Shown: positions 35,356 to 43,973, counted from the first letter of the stretch. The stretch is DNA of 57,040 nucleotides from Microbacteriaceae bacterium UBA1487 (GCA_002325245.1 DCRR01000009.1:26943-83982); one strand, 5' to 3'. The notes: generated from the sequence alone by a model not told the origin. Numbers and translations are program-made.

Positions 35356-37215
35356 GTGAGTACTTCCGCCGAATTCGACGCCGCCTCGCGTGCGTCCGTC
35401 GACGCCGGGAGCACCTTCCGCGCCGCCGCCGCGGCCGAGCATCTTCCTCCGAGCTACCCGCAGCGCGCCCCGTGGGGCACCGCCGGTCGCCTTCGCGCCT
35501 GGCAGGAAGAGGCGCTCACTGCCTACTTCGACACCGACGACGGGCGCGGTGACGGCAACGGGCCCCGCGACTTCCTCGTCTCGGCGACCCCGGGCGCCGG
35601 CAAGACCACGTTCGCGCTCCGCCTCGCGAGCGAGCTCCTGCAGCGCCACGTCGTCGACCGCGTCACGGTCGTCGCCCCCACCGAGCACCTCAAGACGCAG
35701 TGGGCGGACGCGGCTCACCGGGCGGGCATCCGGCTGGATCCGCGCTTCAGCAACCGGCATTCCCGCGAGTCGCGGCAGTATCACGGCGTCGTCGTCACCT
35801 ACGCGCAGATTGCGGTGCGCGCGGGGCTGCACCGCCAGCTCACCGAGTCGGCGCGCACCCTCGTCATCCTCGACGAGATCCACCACGGCGGCGACGCGCT
35901 CAGCTGGGGCGACGCCATCCGCGAAGCCTTCGAGACGGCCGAGCGCCGCCTCTCCCTGACCGGAACACCCTTTCGCTCCGACACGGCGCCGATCCCGTTC
36001 GTGCGCTATCTGCGCGACGAGCGCGGAGTGCGACTGTCGCAGACCGACTTCGCCTACGGCTACGGGCGGGCGCTCCGCGACGGGGTCGTGCGGCCGGTCG
36101 TGTTCCTCAGCTACGCCGGTTCGATGCGCTGGCGCACGAAGCAGGGCGAGGAGTGGGAGGCGACCCTCGGGCAGGACGACACCAAGGACGTCACCTCGCA
36201 GGCCTGGCGCGCCGCTCTGGACCCGGACGGCGACTGGATGCCGGCGGTCCTCACCGCCGCCGACAAGCGGCTCAGCGAGGTGCGGCAGTCGGTGCCGGAC
36301 GCCGGGGGACTCGTGATCGCGAGCGATCAGACGACCGCCCGTGCGTACGCGACGATTCTGGAGAACCTGACCGGCGAGGCGCCCGTCGTCGTGCTCAGCG
36401 ACGAGAAGGCCTCCAGCGACCGGATCTCCGAGTACTCGGCGAGCACGCACCGCTGGATGGTCGCCGTCCGCATGGTGTCCGAAGGGGTCGACGTGCCGCG
36501 GCTGGCCGTCGGCGTCTACGCGACCAGCGCCTCCACCCCGCTGTTCTTCGCGCAGGCCATCGGCCGCTTCGTGCGCGCCCGGCGCCGCGGCGAGCTCGCC
36601 TCGATCTTCGTGCCGAGCGTGCCCGTCCTCCTTCGCCTGGCGAGCGAGCTGGAGCGCGAGCGCGACCACGCGCTGGATCGCGAGTCCTCCGGCGACGACC
36701 TGCTCGACGACTCGCTCCTCGAGCGCGCCGAGCAGGGCGACTCCGCCTCGGCCGAGCTGCTCGATGAGTACGAGTGGACCGCGCTCGGCTCGGAGGCCAC
36801 CTTCGAGAAGGTGCTCTACGACGGTGAGGAGTACGGCGCGCTCGCGCAGCCGGGAAGCGACGAGGAGTGGGACTTCATCGGGCTTCCCGGAATCCTCGAG
36901 CCGGAGCAGGTCAGCGAGCTTCTGAAGCACCGCCAGGCCCGCCAGGCCCGCCGCGCCGCTTTCCACGGCGAGGAGAACGTCGGGAGCGCGCCGCCGGCGC
37001 CCGCCCCCCAGCCCCTGCACCGCACCCTCGCCGAGCAGCGCAAGCTGCTGAACTCACTGGTTTCGATTCGCGCCCGTGGCACCGGGCAGACCCACGCGAT
37101 GGTGCACGCCGAGGTGCGGCGAGCCTGCGGCGGGCCCGAGGTCGCCCGCGCGACCGTCGCCCAGCTTCAGGCGCGCATCGACTGGATCCGCGGTCGGCTC
37201 AACGCGGGGAAGTGA
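35356..37215 (+). CDS. DEAD/DEAH-box helicase (SF2, UvrB/Res-III-like)
   Basis: A 619-residue SF2 ATPase conserved in actinobacteria. Motif I is SATPGAGKTTFALRLA near residue 76, motif II is VILDEIHHGGD near 172, motif III is SLTGTPFRSD near 197, and motif VI is FFAQAIGRFVRARRRGE near 396. The C-terminal 150 residues are acidic and lack a recognised nuclease domain. A role in DNA repair is inferred from fold and neighbours only. The 3' end overlaps the convergent HAD gene by 17 bp. Confidence 0.86.
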   Translation: MSTSAEFDAASRASVDAGSTFRAAAAAEHLPPSYPQRAPWGTAGRLRAWQEEALTAYFDTDDGRGDGNGPRDFLVSATPGAGKTTFALRLASELLQRHVVDRVTVVAPTEHLKTQWADAAHRAGIRLDPRFSNRHSRESRQYHGVVVTYAQIAVRAGLHRQLTESARTLVILDEIHHGGDALSWGDAIREAFETAERRLSLTGTPFRSDTAPIPFVRYLRDERGVRLSQTDFAYGYGRALRDGVVRPVVFLSYAGSMRWRTKQGEEWEATLGQDDTKDVTSQAWRAALDPDGDWMPAVLTAADKRLSEVRQSVPDAGGLVIASDQTTARAYATILENLTGEAPVVVLSDEKASSDRISEYSASTHRWMVAVRMVSEGVDVPRLAVGVYATSASTPLFFAQAIGRFVRARRRGELASIFVPSVPVLLRLASELERERDHALDRESSGDDLLDDSLLERAEQGDSASAELLDEYEWTALGSEATFEKVLYDGEEYGALAQPGSDEEWDFIGLPGILEPEQVSELLKHRQARQARRAAFHGEENVGSAPPAPAPQPLHRTLAEQRKLLNSLVSIRARGTGQTHAMVHAEVRRACGGPEVARATVAQLQARIDWIRGRLNAGK

Positions 37216-38026
37216 ACTCCCCGCGCCACTCGGCGAGGAACACGGCGGCCGCGTCGTCGTGGATCAGGGAGTCGTGCATCCGCACCGCGTACGGGGTCTC
37301 GGGCACGCCGTCCGCGGGACGCACGTCAAGGTGCTCGACCTCGTAGCCGGCCTCGTGCAGCCAGTCGGCCATCGCGTAGTCGCTGCGCGAGTCGCCGGCG
37401 GTGCGCCACACCTTCGGAACCCCGAAGGTCTGCAGCAGCTCGATCGCGCGCCGGGCGCCCATGTCCTTGCCGACTCGCGCATCCTCGACGTCGGTCGAGA
37501 TGATCGACGGGTCGAGGCGGAGCCGAGAATCGAGGCCCTGCTCGCGCATCCGCTCGGCGACGATCGCGTTGAACTCGGCCTGCGCCCGATGATAGGTCTC
37601 GCTCGGCACCTCGACGCGCTGCTCGACCGAGATCATCGTGAGCTTGGTGTCGTCCCAGAACATCGTGTCGGCGAAGCGCTCCTCGACCAACTGGCGCACG
37701 AAGCCGCCGAGGTCGGCGGGCACCTGCAGCTCGGGGTCGACCTGCGTCGCACCGGCGACCCCGTCGACGATGGAGAACCAGGTGGCGCCCTTCTCGCAGA
37801 TCGCGTGCACCGGCGCGCCGGGCTCGAGTCCGGCGCCGAGCATCGCGTCGAGGACCACGTCTCGGATGAACGCATCCGACCGCCCCGTGTTGAAGATCAC
37901 CGGGTTGCCCGCGTTGGCCAGCGCGACCAGGTCGTGCGCGATCGAATCGATCGCGACAGTGCGGGTGACGGGGCTGGCGATGGGGCCGTCGACGTCGAGC
38001 AGGAGTCCAAGAGCGGGGGAGTTCAC
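37199..38026 (-). CDS. HAD-superfamily phosphatase (Cof/trehalose-phosphatase-like)
   Basis: A 275-residue HAD hydrolase. Motif I is LLDVDGPIASP near residue 9, where Pro replaces the usual Thr after DVDG. Motif II is FNTGRSD near 44, and motif III/IV is TAGDSRSDYAMADWL near 214. The lid segment is of the large IIB type. The substrate is unknown. The GTG at 38026 is the start. The upstream 221 bp are almost entirely palindromic repeats. Confidence 0.83.
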   Translation of the reverse strand: MNSPALGLLLDVDGPIASPVTRTVAIDSIAHDLVALANAGNPVIFNTGRSDAFIRDVVLDAMLGAGLEPGAPVHAICEKGATWFSIVDGVAGATQVDPELQVPADLGGFVRQLVEERFADTMFWDDTKLTMISVEQRVEVPSETYHRAQAEFNAIVAERMREQGLDSRLRLDPSIISTDVEDARVGKDMGARRAIELLQTFGVPKVWRTAGDSRSDYAMADWLHEAGYEVEHLDVRPADGVPETPYAVRMHDSLIHDDAAAVFLAEWRGEFTSPR

Positions 38027-38050
38027 CCTCCAATCCTCTCAGCCCGCTGC

Positions 38051-38233
38051 GAGTTGAGCAGCCGCCCATGGCGGCGTATCGAAACCGCAAGACGCTGCGG
38101 GTTGAGTAGCCGCCGATGGCGGCGTATCGAAACCGCGGTGCTCGCCCCTCCTGGGGTTTCGATACGCGCCCTCGGCGCTACTCACCCCGCTCACGCGGTT
38201 TCGATACGGACCGTCGGCGCTGTTCAACCTGCT
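38051..38233. repeat. Palindromic intergenic repeat cluster, four units (+ + - -)
   Basis: Four related 38-40 bp units fill the gap between the HAD gene and dnaE2: 38051-38088 and 38097-38136 in one orientation, 38153-38190 and 38195-38233 inverted. Each unit has the cores GGGTTGAGTAGC and GTATCGAAACC around a small palindrome such as GCCGCC-GAT-GGCGGC. Units 2-4 (38095-38233) match the element inside dnaE2 in order, orientation and spacing. The arrangement resembles REP/BIME-type elements, and similar TCGATAC...CTACTCAACC repeats are familiar from Microbacteriaceae genomes. Confidence 0.92.
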
Positions 38234-38247
38234 CAGCCGTATCGCGC

Positions 38248-41200
38248 TCAGCGGAAGTCGCGCGAGGCGTGCCGCACGCCGAGGCGCAGCGGTTCGGCGC
38301 GGTCGGCGAGCAGGTTCACCACGCCCTCGGGGGAGCGCTCGAGCATGCCGCGTACGACCAGGGCGGACTCTTCTCGCCAGATGCGGCGGTAGCGACCCCA
38401 GACGCCCATCGAGCAGACCACATTCATCACCCCGGTCTCGTCTTCGAGGTTGAGGAAGGTGATGCCGCTCGCGGTCGAGGGGCGCTGGCGATGGGTGACG
38501 ACGCCGGCGAGTTCGACACGGCGGCCGTCCTCCGCGGTGCGCATCGCGGCCGCCGTGAGCACCCCCCGCTCGCTGAGCGTGTCGCGGAAATGGGAGAGCG
38601 GGTGATCGTCGACCGAGAGCCCGGTCGCCCACAGGTCGGAGGCGAGCACCTCGAAGGAGCTGGGATCGGGGAACAGCGGCGGCTGCACCGTCACCGCGGT
38701 GTCGGGCAGGTACTCGGCCCGATGCTGCGCCGCGCTGCCGGCGCGCCAGAGCGCGTCGCGACGGCCGATGCCGAGCGTCTCGAAGGCGCCCGCGCTGGCG
38801 AGCGCCTCCAGCTGGGCGGTGTTCAGACCGGTGCGGTGCACGAGGTCCTCCATCGAGGCGAAGGGGCCGCGCTCGGTGCGCTCGGCGACGATGCGCTCGG
38901 CGAGCTTCGCGCCGATCCGGGTGACGCCGGCGAGGCCCAGCCGCACGGCGAAACCTGCGGGTTGAGTAGCCGCCGATGGCGGCGTATCGAGCCCGCGGGG
39001 TTGGACTTCTGGGTTTCGATACGCGCCTTGGGCGCTACTCAACCCGCTCACGCGGTTTCGATATGCGCCTTCAGCGCTACTGAACCCGCTCTGGCCGCTG
39101 GGTTCGAGGGTGGCCTGGGCGTCGGAGAGCTGCACGTCGGGGCGGCGCACCTCGACGCCGTGGCGGCGGGCATCCGCCACGAGGGTGGCGGGGGAGTAGA
39201 AGCCCATCGGCTGGGCGCGCAGCAGCCCGGCGAGGAACGCCGCCGGGTAGCGCAGCTTCACCCACGAGCTCGCGTAGACGAGCAGCGCGAAGCTCAGCGA
39301 GTGGCTCTCGGCGAAGCCGAAGTTGGCGAAGGCCTGGATCTGCCGGTAGATCGTGTCGGAGTCCTCCCGGCTCAGCCCGTTGCGCGCCATGCCCGCGTAG
39401 AGCTTCTCGCGCAGGCTGTCAATGCGCTCCAGCCCCCGCTTCGAGCCCATCGCCCGCCGCAGCAGGTCGGCGTCTTCACCCGTGCAGTCGCCGACGGCCA
39501 TCGCCATCTGCATCAGCTGCTCCTGGAACACCGGCACCCCGAGGGTGCGCTCGAGCACCGGTTCGAGCTTCGGGTGCAGGTAGGTGATCGGCTCCTTGCC
39601 GAGCCGGCGGCGCACGAAAGGATGCACCGCGCCGCCCTGGATCGGCCCGGGCCGGATCATCGCGATCTGCACCACCAGGTCGTAGAACCGACGCGGACGC
39701 AGCCGCGGCAGCAGCCCCATCTGGGCACGCGACTCCACCTGGAACACCCCGATCGAGTCGGCGGCGCACAGCATGTCGTAGACCTCGGGATCCTCCTTCG
39801 GGATGGTCGAGAGCTCCCATTCCTCGCCCGTCGAGCCGCGAATCAGGTCGAAGGAGTGCTGCAGCGCCGACAGCATCCCGAGGCCCAGCAGATCGAACTT
39901 GACCAGTCCCATCCAGGCGCAGTCGTCCTTGTCCCACTGCACGACGGTGCGCTTCTCCATGCGGGCATGCTCGATCGGCACCACCTCGCCGACCGGTCGA
40001 TCCGTGAGCACCATGCCGCCGGAGTGGATGCCGAGGTGCCGCGGCGCCTTCAGCAGCTCGGTGGCGAGCTCGACGACATTCTCGGGGATCGTGTGCGCAC
40101 TCGAGTCAGTCTGACGGCCGAGACGGCCGTCAGCGCTGGCGTCGCTGCGGAGGCCGGAAATGGCCTCCGCTCTGAGCTCCAGCGCGCCACCCTCCACCTG
40201 CTTGCTCCAGGCATCCTGCTGCCCGGGGGAGTAGCCGAGTGCCTTCGCCATGTCGCGCATGGCGTTCTTGGGCCGGTACTGGATCACGTTCGCGACCTGC
40301 GCGGCGTTGCGCCGCCCGTACTTCTCGAACACCCACTGGATGACCTCCTCACGGCGATCGGAGTCGAAGTCGACGTCGATGTCGGGCTCCTCGTCGCGCA
40401 GGCTCGACAGGAAGCGCTCGAACGGCAGCCGGTAGTAGATCGAGTCGACCGCGGTGATGTCGAGCAGGTAGCAGACGGCCGAGTTGGCGGCGGAGCCGCG
40501 CCCCTGGCAGAGGATGCCGCGGCTGCGCGCGAAGGCGACGATGTCGTGCACGATGAGGAAGTAGCCGGGGAAGTCCTTCTTCTCGATCACCGCGAGCTCG
40601 TTCTCGATGCGCTGCCGATCCTCGTCCGACAGGTCCGGGTACTTGCGCGGCACCGCGCGCCAGACCAGCTCGCGCAGCCACGACATCGGGGTGTGCCCCT
40701 CGGGCACCTGCTGCTTCGGCAGAGCCGGCTTGGCGCGGCGCAGCGGGAAGGCGAGCTCTTCCGCGAGTTCGACGCTACGCTCGACGGCGCCGGGGTAGCG
40801 CGCGAACCGCGCCTGCATCTCGTCCCCCGAGCGCAGGTGCGCGCTGCCCGCGGGGGGAAGCCAGCCGTCGAGCTCGTCAAGGCTGCGCTGCGCGCGCACG
40901 GCGGCGATCGCGGTCGCGAGTCGGCGATCCTGGGGACGGGCGTAGTGCACGTTGCCGGTCGCCACGACCGGCAGGCCGCGCTCGGCGGCGAGGGCAGCCA
41001 GGACGTCGTTGTGGGCGCTGTCGAGCGGCAGCCCGTGGTCGATGAGCTCGACGTTCACGTTCTCGGAGCCGAACAGCGCCACCAGACGGTCGAGCTCGGC
41101 CGACGCCTCCTCGACCTGATCCGGATGCGGAGCGGCCGCAGACTGCGCTGGTTCGCCCGCGAGCGCCTGCCGCACCGCCCCCTTGCGGCATCCGGTGAGG

Positions 41201-41745
41201 ATCGCCCAGTGACCGTCGGCGGCGGCGGCGAGCTCGTCGAGGTCGTAGACGGGGCGCCCCTTCTCGGCGCCGCGCAGCTGCGCCTCGGTGATGGCGGCCG
41301 CGAGCCGGTGGTAGCCCTCGAGCCCCCGCGCCAGCACGAGCAGATGAGTGCCCTCCGGATCGGCCTCCCCGTTCTGCGGACCGGAGAGCCCGAGCGAGAG
41401 CTCGGCCCCGAACACCGTGGCGACCTGCGCCGTCTCGGCCGCCTCGGCGAACCGCACGATGCCGTAGAAGCCGTCGTGGTCGGTGATCGCGAGCGCACGG
41501 AGCCCCAGCCGTTCCGCCTCCTCGAGCAGCGCCTCGGGGCTGGAGGCTCCGTCGAGGAAGCTGAAGCTGGAGTGCGCGTGCAGTTCGGCGTAGGGCACGG
41601 CAGCCGCGTCGCGCACGCGCTCCGACGGCGCGACGTAGGGCCCGCGCTTGCGCGAGAGGGGCGTGTCGAGTGCGGCGACCGGGCGCGACCCCGAGAGCGT
41701 GCGCTCGAGCTCGCTCCACTGGATCGGCGGATTCTGCCAGCCCAT
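38248..41745 (-). CDS. dnaE2: Error-prone DNA polymerase DnaE2 (C-family), with in-frame repeat insertion
   Basis: DnaE2 is the mutasome polymerase that works with ImuA' and ImuB in damage-induced mutagenesis. The 1165-residue protein has an N-terminal PHP domain (YAELHAHSSFSFLDGA near 52), the catalytic acidic motif PDIDVDFDSD near 450, and a C-terminal OB region ending in SRDFR, as recalled for the mycobacterial enzyme. It is about 80 residues longer than that protein. Much of the excess lies in two segments: about 525-545 (hairpin-rich DNA) and about 885-930, the latter being a translated palindromic repeat. No stop or frameshift is present. The ATG at 41745 follows AAAGG. No SOS box lies directly upstream. 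Confidence 0.93.
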   Translation of the reverse strand: MGWQNPPIQWSELERTLSGSRPVAALDTPLSRKRGPYVAPSERVRDAAAVPYAELHAHSSFSFLDGASSPEALLEEAERLGLRALAITDHDGFYGIVRFAEAAETAQVATVFGAELSLGLSGPQNGEADPEGTHLLVLARGLEGYHRLAAAITEAQLRGAEKGRPVYDLDELAAAADGHWAILTGCRKGAVRQALAGEPAQSAAAPHPDQVEEASAELDRLVALFGSENVNVELIDHGLPLDSAHNDVLAALAAERGLPVVATGNVHYARPQDRRLATAIAAVRAQRSLDELDGWLPPAGSAHLRSGDEMQARFARYPGAVERSVELAEELAFPLRRAKPALPKQQVPEGHTPMSWLRELVWRAVPRKYPDLSDEDRQRIENELAVIEKKDFPGYFLIVHDIVAFARSRGILCQGRGSAANSAVCYLLDITAVDSIYYRLPFERFLSSLRDEEPDIDVDFDSDRREEVIQWVFEKYGRRNAAQVANVIQYRPKNAMRDMAKALGYSPGQQDAWSKQVEGGALELRAEAISGLRSDASADGRLGRQTDSSAHTIPENVVELATELLKAPRHLGIHSGGMVLTDRPVGEVVPIEHARMEKRTVVQWDKDDCAWMGLVKFDLLGLGMLSALQHSFDLIRGSTGEEWELSTIPKEDPEVYDMLCAADSIGVFQVESRAQMGLLPRLRPRRFYDLVVQIAMIRPGPIQGGAVHPFVRRRLGKEPITYLHPKLEPVLERTLGVPVFQEQLMQMAMAVGDCTGEDADLLRRAMGSKRGLERIDSLREKLYAGMARNGLSREDSDTIYRQIQAFANFGFAESHSLSFALLVYASSWVKLRYPAAFLAGLLRAQPMGFYSPATLVADARRHGVEVRRPDVQLSDAQATLEPSGQSGFSSAEGAYRNRVSGLSSAQGAYRNPEVQPRGLDTPPSAATQPAGFAVRLGLAGVTRIGAKLAERIVAERTERGPFASMEDLVHRTGLNTAQLEALASAGAFETLGIGRRDALWRAGSAAQHRAEYLPDTAVTVQPPLFPDPSSFEVLASDLWATGLSVDDHPLSHFRDTLSERGVLTAAAMRTAEDGRRVELAGVVTHRQRPSTASGITFLNLEDETGVMNVVCSMGVWGRYRRIWREESALVVRGMLERSPEGVVNLLADRAEPLRLGVRHASRDFR
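38955..39090. repeat. Composite palindromic repeat inside the dnaE2 coding region (+ - -)
   Basis: Three units at 38957-38996, 39011-39047 (inverted) and 39052-39089 (inverted) match units 2-4 of the downstream intergenic cluster, including the identical junction CGCTCACGCGGTTTCGATA in both. In the dnaE2 frame the two inverted units both encode SSA[EQ]GAYRN, and the third encodes LDTPPSAATQPAG. About 46 residues are added between ATLEPSG and AVRLGLAG, where the mycobacterial protein has almost no linker. Confidence 0.92.
40111..40170. repeat. Two perfect hairpins inside dnaE2
   Basis: One hairpin has a 10-bp stem and 3-nt loop (CTGACGGCCG, 40111-40133). The other has a 9-bp stem and 6-nt loop (GCGGAGGCC, 40147-40170). 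They are 13 bp apart in the segment encoding about residues 525-545, which is longer than in the mycobacterial protein. They look like a second in-frame expansion, of a sequence unlike the TCGATAC repeats. Confidence 0.8.
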
Positions 41746-41777
41746 CAGGGCGCCTTTCTGATGCCCGGTGTCGCCTC

Positions 41778-41783
41778 TAGGGT
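41778..41783 (+). promoter_or_regulatory. -10-like box, leaderless start of the GNAT gene
   Basis: TAGGGT followed by 6 nt and the ATG at 41790. Confidence 0.4.
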
Positions 41784-41789
41784 GAGGGC

Positions 41790-42392
41790 ATGAGCACGTG
41801 GATGACGCGTGACGGCCGCCCGATCGAGGTGCGGCCCGCGCGCGGCGCCTTCGATGACTTCGCAGCAGTCGTCGGCCCGAAGACGCCCGGAACACCAGGG
41901 TGCTGGTGCATGGCCTATCGCGACGCCCGCAAGGGACTCGACGACCGCATCGCGCACATGAAGAGCGAGTGCGCCACCGAGCCGGGGCCGGGCGTGCTGG
42001 CCTACATCGAGGGTGTCGTGGCGGGCTGGTGCTCGGTGGCCCCGCGCTCCAGCTACCGCCGGCTGATGAACTCGCGCACCATTCCGAACCTGCAGAAGCT
42101 GGAGATCGACGAGCGCGACCCCTGGGCGATCGTGTGCTTCGTTGTCCGGGCGGGATACCGCAAGAAGGGGGTCGCGCGGGCGCTTCTCGGCGGCGCGATC
42201 GAGCACGTTCGTGCGCACGGCGGAGGAGTGCTGGAGGGCTATCCGGTCTCGGACGAGGAGGGACGCGTCGACACGATCTCGGGCTACGTCGGCGGGACGA
42301 GCCTGTTCGAGCAAGCGGGCTTCACGCGCGTCATGCTCACGGATTCTCACCTCGCACATCGAGACCGCTGGCTCATGCGGCTCGAGGTCTGA
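41790..42392 (+). CDS. GNAT-family N-acetyltransferase
   Basis: A 200-residue acetyltransferase of the GNAT fold. The acetyl-CoA-binding motif A is in VVRAGYRKKGVARALLGGAIEHVR near residues 112-135 and has the R/Q-x-x-G-x-A pattern. An N-terminal cysteine-containing segment (GCWCMAYR near 37) is typical of one GNAT subgroup. The substrate is unknown. It lies between imuB and dnaE2 on the opposite strand, 7 bp from the imuB stop, and so interrupts the mutasome cassette. Confidence 0.85.
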   Translation: MSTWMTRDGRPIEVRPARGAFDDFAAVVGPKTPGTPGCWCMAYRDARKGLDDRIAHMKSECATEPGPGVLAYIEGVVAGWCSVAPRSSYRRLMNSRTIPNLQKLEIDERDPWAIVCFVVRAGYRKKGVARALLGGAIEHVRAHGGGVLEGYPVSDEEGRVDTISGYVGGTSLFEQAGFTRVMLTDSHLAHRDRWLMRLEV

Positions 42393-42399
42393 ACGCAGC

Positions 42400-43956
42400 T
42401 CAGTCATAGCGGCCCGCCGCCCACCATTCCCCGGCCTCGTCGAGCTCAAGCAGCCAGGCCTCTCCAGCCGTGTCGACCGCCTGGAAGCGCTGGGTGCGAC
42501 GCGCGGCCGCTTGGTCCCACCAGCGCTCGTCGAGCGGCCACGGGCCCGCCCAGGCCGTCAGATCGCGTCGTGCGCCGGTCTGGGAGACCAGCACCGCGGG
42601 GGAGGCGCTGAGCGTGCCGCGCGCATCCACCGCGACCGGGCGGCCGCGCGCGTCTTCGACCCGCAGCGGCCGCGGCACCTCGTACACCGTCGCCGGCGCG
42701 GGCGGCGGCACGGCACCCGGCCACGGACGCCGCACGTCGCGCCGCACCACCGGCCGATCGCCCCACGGCACGAGCGTCTGCCGCTCGGCGGGGGAGCGCC
42801 CGCCCTCCCGGGTCGCCGTGACCACCCCCGCGTGCCCGACCATGCCCTGCACCCGTGAGAGCACCGAATGCACCTGCTCCTCGGGCCCCGAGCCCCACAG
42901 GCCGCGCTCGTGCGCGCCGACCGGGTCGACCGATTCGGGGGCGAGGCGCACACGCGCGACGGGGGAGCGCAGGCCGTGGTCGCGATCCGAGCCGGTCTGC
43001 GCTTCGAGCGACCAGCGGATGCGGTCCACCACCTCGGCGGGAGCGAACGACCGCGGGTGCAGCCACACCCGTTCGCTGGTCTCGCCGTCCTCGCCGGTGA
43101 ACTCAACGCGCAGCGCCGTGCAGACGAGCGTCTCAGCCAGCAGCGCCGCGACGAAGTCGTCGGCCGCCACGCGCATGCCGAAGGCCACCTGGTCGATGCG
43201 CTCCAGCGGCGGCTCGAAGTCGACGACGGCGTCGAGATCGCGCGGGGGGATGCGCGGGGTGGCGGCGCGCGCATCGCGCCCGCGGGCCAGCGCGTGCCAG
43301 CATGCGCCGTTCTCGCCGAAGCGCGACGCGACATCGAAGGCGGTCAGCTCAGCGAAGCCGCCGAGCGTGCGGATGCCGAGTCGCGGCAGGAGGGAGACCA
43401 GTTCGGCGTCGTCGATCAGCGTGATCGGCAGCGGGGCGAGGAACGCCGCGGCCTCGCCCGCGGGCACGATGCGGGTGCGCTCGTCGATCGGGGTGCGCCG
43501 GGCCGCCAGCTCGGCGGCGAACAGCCCGTCGGCGATGCCGACCGCCGCCGGCAGCTCGAGCCCCTCGGCGATCGTCAGCAGGGTTCTCGCCGCTGCACGC
43601 TCGCCGCCGTAGTAGCGCGCCACCCCGCGGGCGCGCACCGCCACCAGACCCGGGCGCAGCGGATGCCACCCCGGCACCGACTGCTCCAGCGCGGTCAGCA
43701 CCGGCTCGAAGGCGCGCGCGTCGAGGGAGCGGTCGTAGGCGAGCACGTGCACGGCGGCGCAGCGCGACTGGGCCTCGCGCTGCCGCATGCCGCGCCGCAC
43801 CCCCTCGGCGCGCGCCGGCTGGTTGGCGGCGAACACCACGCCCTTGTCGATGAGGATGATCGGCTCGCCCGGGGAGAGCCGCTCGGCGCGCGCGTGGGCG
43901 ACGACGGGCCAGTCGGGGCACCACAGCACGGCCATCCGTGCGTCAACGGTGTTCAT
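42400..43956 (-). CDS. imuB: ImuB, inactive Y-family polymerase-like mutasome scaffold
   Basis: ImuB bridges DnaE2, ImuA' and the beta clamp in the SOS mutasome. The 518-residue protein has the Y-family layout but replaces the catalytic acidic motif with VLWCPDWPVVA near residue 10, as expected for ImuB. A clamp-binding-like motif QTLVPWG lies near 393-399. The ATG at 43956 has GGAA upstream. The GTG at 43968 is an alternative, 5 nt after the presumed -10 box and so possibly leaderless. A perfect SOS box lies just upstream. Confidence 0.92.
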   Translation of the reverse strand: MNTVDARMAVLWCPDWPVVAHARAERLSPGEPIILIDKGVVFAANQPARAEGVRRGMRQREAQSRCAAVHVLAYDRSLDARAFEPVLTALEQSVPGWHPLRPGLVAVRARGVARYYGGERAAARTLLTIAEGLELPAAVGIADGLFAAELAARRTPIDERTRIVPAGEAAAFLAPLPITLIDDAELVSLLPRLGIRTLGGFAELTAFDVASRFGENGACWHALARGRDARAATPRIPPRDLDAVVDFEPPLERIDQVAFGMRVAADDFVAALLAETLVCTALRVEFTGEDGETSERVWLHPRSFAPAEVVDRIRWSLEAQTGSDRDHGLRSPVARVRLAPESVDPVGAHERGLWGSGPEEQVHSVLSRVQGMVGHAGVVTATREGGRSPAERQTLVPWGDRPVVRRDVRRPWPGAVPPPAPATVYEVPRPLRVEDARGRPVAVDARGTLSASPAVLVSQTGARRDLTAWAGPWPLDERWWDQAAARRTQRFQAVDTAGEAWLLELDEAGEWWAAGRYD

Positions 43957-43973
43957 GTCGCGTTCCACAATCC

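Noticed and set aside
33562..37020. A 1152-codon minus-strand open frame opposite dinB and the helicase
   Set aside because: It is antisense to two genes with complete catalytic motifs, and the composition is typical of shadow frames.
38051..38233. Possible CRISPR array
   Set aside because: The units are palindromic, alternate in orientation, vary in spacing (4-16 bp) and have no unique spacers of constant length. No cas genes are present.
38955..39090. Possible intein or frameshifted pseudogene in dnaE2
   Set aside because: The extra segment is only about 46 residues, has no splicing motifs, keeps the frame, and is made of intergenic-type repeat units.
41746..41789. SOS box upstream of dnaE2
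   Set aside because: The 44-bp gap was read on both strands and has no TCGAAC-type half-site pair.
38116..41793. A 1225-codon open frame on the plus strand opposite dnaE2
   Set aside because: It is the complement of dnaE2, which has all polymerase and PHP motifs. The plus-strand product is low-complexity and has no recognisable domain.
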